Notes under the pieces: model-generated
What the model saw: only the letters and a program-made list of their open reading frames with translations
Databases searched by the model: none
Told to the model about the DNA's origin: nothing
Made by a program: the position numbers and the translations under genes
Origin: Nitrospiraceae bacterium
GTDB lineage: Bacteria > Nitrospirota > Nitrospiria > Nitrospirales > Nitrospiraceae
Reading direction: 5' to 3'
Length of the DNA: 35,904 nt
Assembly: GCA_919902665.1 (NCBI GenBank)
Contig: CAKKRK010000126.1
Span: forward strand, 1-35,904
Part shown: piece by piece, positions 34,692 through 35,904 of the stretch
Numbering within the stretch: the first letter of the stretch is position 1
How the letters are laid out: every line of letters starts with the position of its first letter

Positions 34692-34820
34692 TCAATCACG
34701 ATCTCTGGGATTCGCAAGACGGCTGATGGGCGCATAGTGTAAGCCCACGGCATTGCCGATTTCTGCCAGACTATGGCCGTGGTCGAGATGGTCCCGTCGA
34801 ATCACCTCTTGAGTTCTAAC
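34692..34820 (-). pseudogene. Fragment resembling the C-terminal helix-turn-helix of a Y1/REP-associated transposase
   Basis: On the minus strand the frame ending at the TGA at 34692-34694 reads HLDHGHSLAEIGNAVGLHY followed by APISRLAN. That closely follows the helix-turn-helix pattern HGYTLKEIAxxLGLHYxTVSR at the end of many IS200-like or REP-associated tyrosine transposases. Upstream sequence is lost where the IS30-type inverted repeat begins at about 34820, so it looks truncated by that insertion. It is only about 40 residues, so the resemblance could be over-read. Confidence 0.4.
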
Positions 34821-35843
34821 TCCAAGTGCAACACTTTAAGCCCGGATGGACTACGGTGTTGCCATGCCCATGAGATCCTATAGACACATGAGTGCCGAAG
34901 AACGTGAGACCGTCAGTCTGGGGCTGGCCCAGGGCCATGCGCTGCGGGAGCTGGCGCGGTGCTTGGGTCGGTCGCCCAGCACGGTGAGTCGCGAAGTGGC
35001 TCGCAATGTGACACGGAGCCGGTCGAGCCTGTCAGCCGCAGCGCCGGCGGAAACTCTTGGATCCTTGGCTGTGACAGTACGTGCAGAACCACCTGGCTGA
35101 GGGCTGCTCGCCGGAGCAGATTGCTGGCCGCCTCCGACGCGCGTATCCTGGCGACATGAAGAAGCACCTCTCGGCAGAAACCATCTATGCGGCGCTGTAT
35201 GTGTTGCCACGTGGTACGCTGCGGAGCGCACTGCTGGCGTCGCTGCGTCAGGCGCGCAAAGCGCGTCGGCCTCGAGCGCGCGGCACGGATCGACGTGGCC
35301 AGATCCCCAATATGACGCCGATTGCCGAACACCCGACCGACGTGGCGACTCGCATCGTGCCGGGCCACTGGAAAGACGACTTGATTAAGGAGGGAGCACG
35401 CAATAGCGAGGCCGTCGGGACTCTGGTATAGCAAACAACCCGCTTGGTCATTCTGGCTAGGATGGAGGGAACAGATGCGAGGAGTGCCCGCGAGGGATTC
35501 ACGAAGAAACTTCGGCACGTACCGGCGCTGTTGCGCAAAACGCTGACCTATGATCGCGGGAAAGAGATGGCCGAGCATGAACGCCTGACCGAGCGCCTTG
35601 CGATCCAGGTCTTCTTCGCCGATCCCTACAGCCCGTGGCAACGCGGGACCAATGAGAACACCAACGGGTTGCGGCGTCAGTATTTGCCCAAAGGCACGGA
35701 CCTGTCGGGCTATACCCAGCGTGAGTTGAATGCCATTGCCCATCGGTTGAATACGCGTCCCCGCAAATGTTTGGACTTTGCCACGCCCCTGGAGGTCTAT
35801 GCGCACCTGCGCCATCATTCACCCGTTGCACTTGGACCTTGAA
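34814..35843. mobile_element. Decayed IS30-family insertion sequence
   Basis: TCCAAGTGCAAC at 34821-34832 is perfectly inverted as GTTGCACTTGGA at 35825-35836, with weaker matching outward, and it flanks a disabled IS30 transposase gene. The length of just over 1 kb is normal for IS30 relatives. The right inverted repeat overlaps the transposase 3' end. Target duplications of two or three bases were not distinguishable, so the outer limits are approximate. Confidence 0.75.
34864..35842 (+). pseudogene. IS30-family transposase, inactivated by one frameshift and two stops
   Basis: The N-terminal part is an HTH domain (SAEERETVSLGLAQGHALRELARCLGRSPSTVSREVARN, read in pieces) at 34864 to about 35010. 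The frame then shifts to the +1 frame near 35005-35020. In that frame LDPWL is followed by TGA at 35072-35074 where tryptophan is expected, and QYVQNHL resumes. A second stop, TAG at 35429-35431, replaces glutamate in LVERTTRLV. The rve DDE domain continues with TYDRGKEMAEHERL, FFADPYSPWQRGTNENTNGL and RPRKCLDF. The DDE acid residues are largely intact, so decay appears recent. Confidence 0.85.
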
Positions 35844-35904
35844 ACCGCCCTCTGACCTTCCCCCGATTTCACAGACACCTCTCTAAGTGGGAAAATGAGG
35901 AAAT

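Noticed and set aside
1-35904. CRISPR array, prophage or integrase-linked island
   Set aside because: No regularly spaced repeats, integrase or phage structural genes were seen; the tRNA-Leu has no visible duplicated attachment site within the window.

Overview
This window looks like a chromosomal segment of a Gram-negative bacterium, most likely a Nitrospira-type member of the Nitrospirota. That is an inference from gene content: many secreted small proteins, a surface-adhesin-E-like fragment, Lgt/Lnt/Lol lipoprotein genes, a bacterial-style prfB with its frameshift, and a split archaeal-type topoisomerase VI. No rRNA or species marker is present, so the assignment is tentative.

Left part (1-5150). 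A truncated secreted protein, a small membrane protein and a tRNA-Leu(UAA) lie on the minus strand. They are followed on the plus strand by a three-gene cluster of envelope proteins: a beta-barrel-like protein, a family 3 solute-binding lipoprotein and a single-haem DUF3365 protein. A YtxH-like protein with a sigma-54-like site and lgt follow.

Repair block (5300-12670, minus strand). A compact operon reads thioredoxin-like protein, 51-aa zinc ribbon, addB, addA, HExxH metallopeptidase. AddB and AddA together form a helicase-nuclease for double-strand break processing.

Middle (12800-15090). A secreted endonuclease/exonuclease/phosphatase-fold protein and two small membrane proteins.

Topoisomerase block (15067-22805, minus strand). 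A DUF4124 protein and a WD40-like protein lie upstream of top6B, top6A and an SF2 helicase. The last three form a tight cluster and are the most unusual content of the window, because topoisomerase VI is mainly archaeal and plant.

Envelope and translation block (23270-34583). A flavin-binding split-barrel protein, a Kelch protein, a PilZ protein with a translationally coupled small membrane protein, then lnt-prfB-lysS-lolC/E-lolD as a plus-strand run. prfB carries the classical +1 autoregulatory frameshift. A PorV/TraF-like outer membrane protein, a lipoprotein and a secreted heptad-repeat protein close the block.

Right end (34690-35860). A decayed IS30-family element, with a frameshift and two in-frame stops, sits beside a fragment resembling the C-terminal helix-turn-helix of another transposase. 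No CRISPR array, rRNA or prophage was seen.
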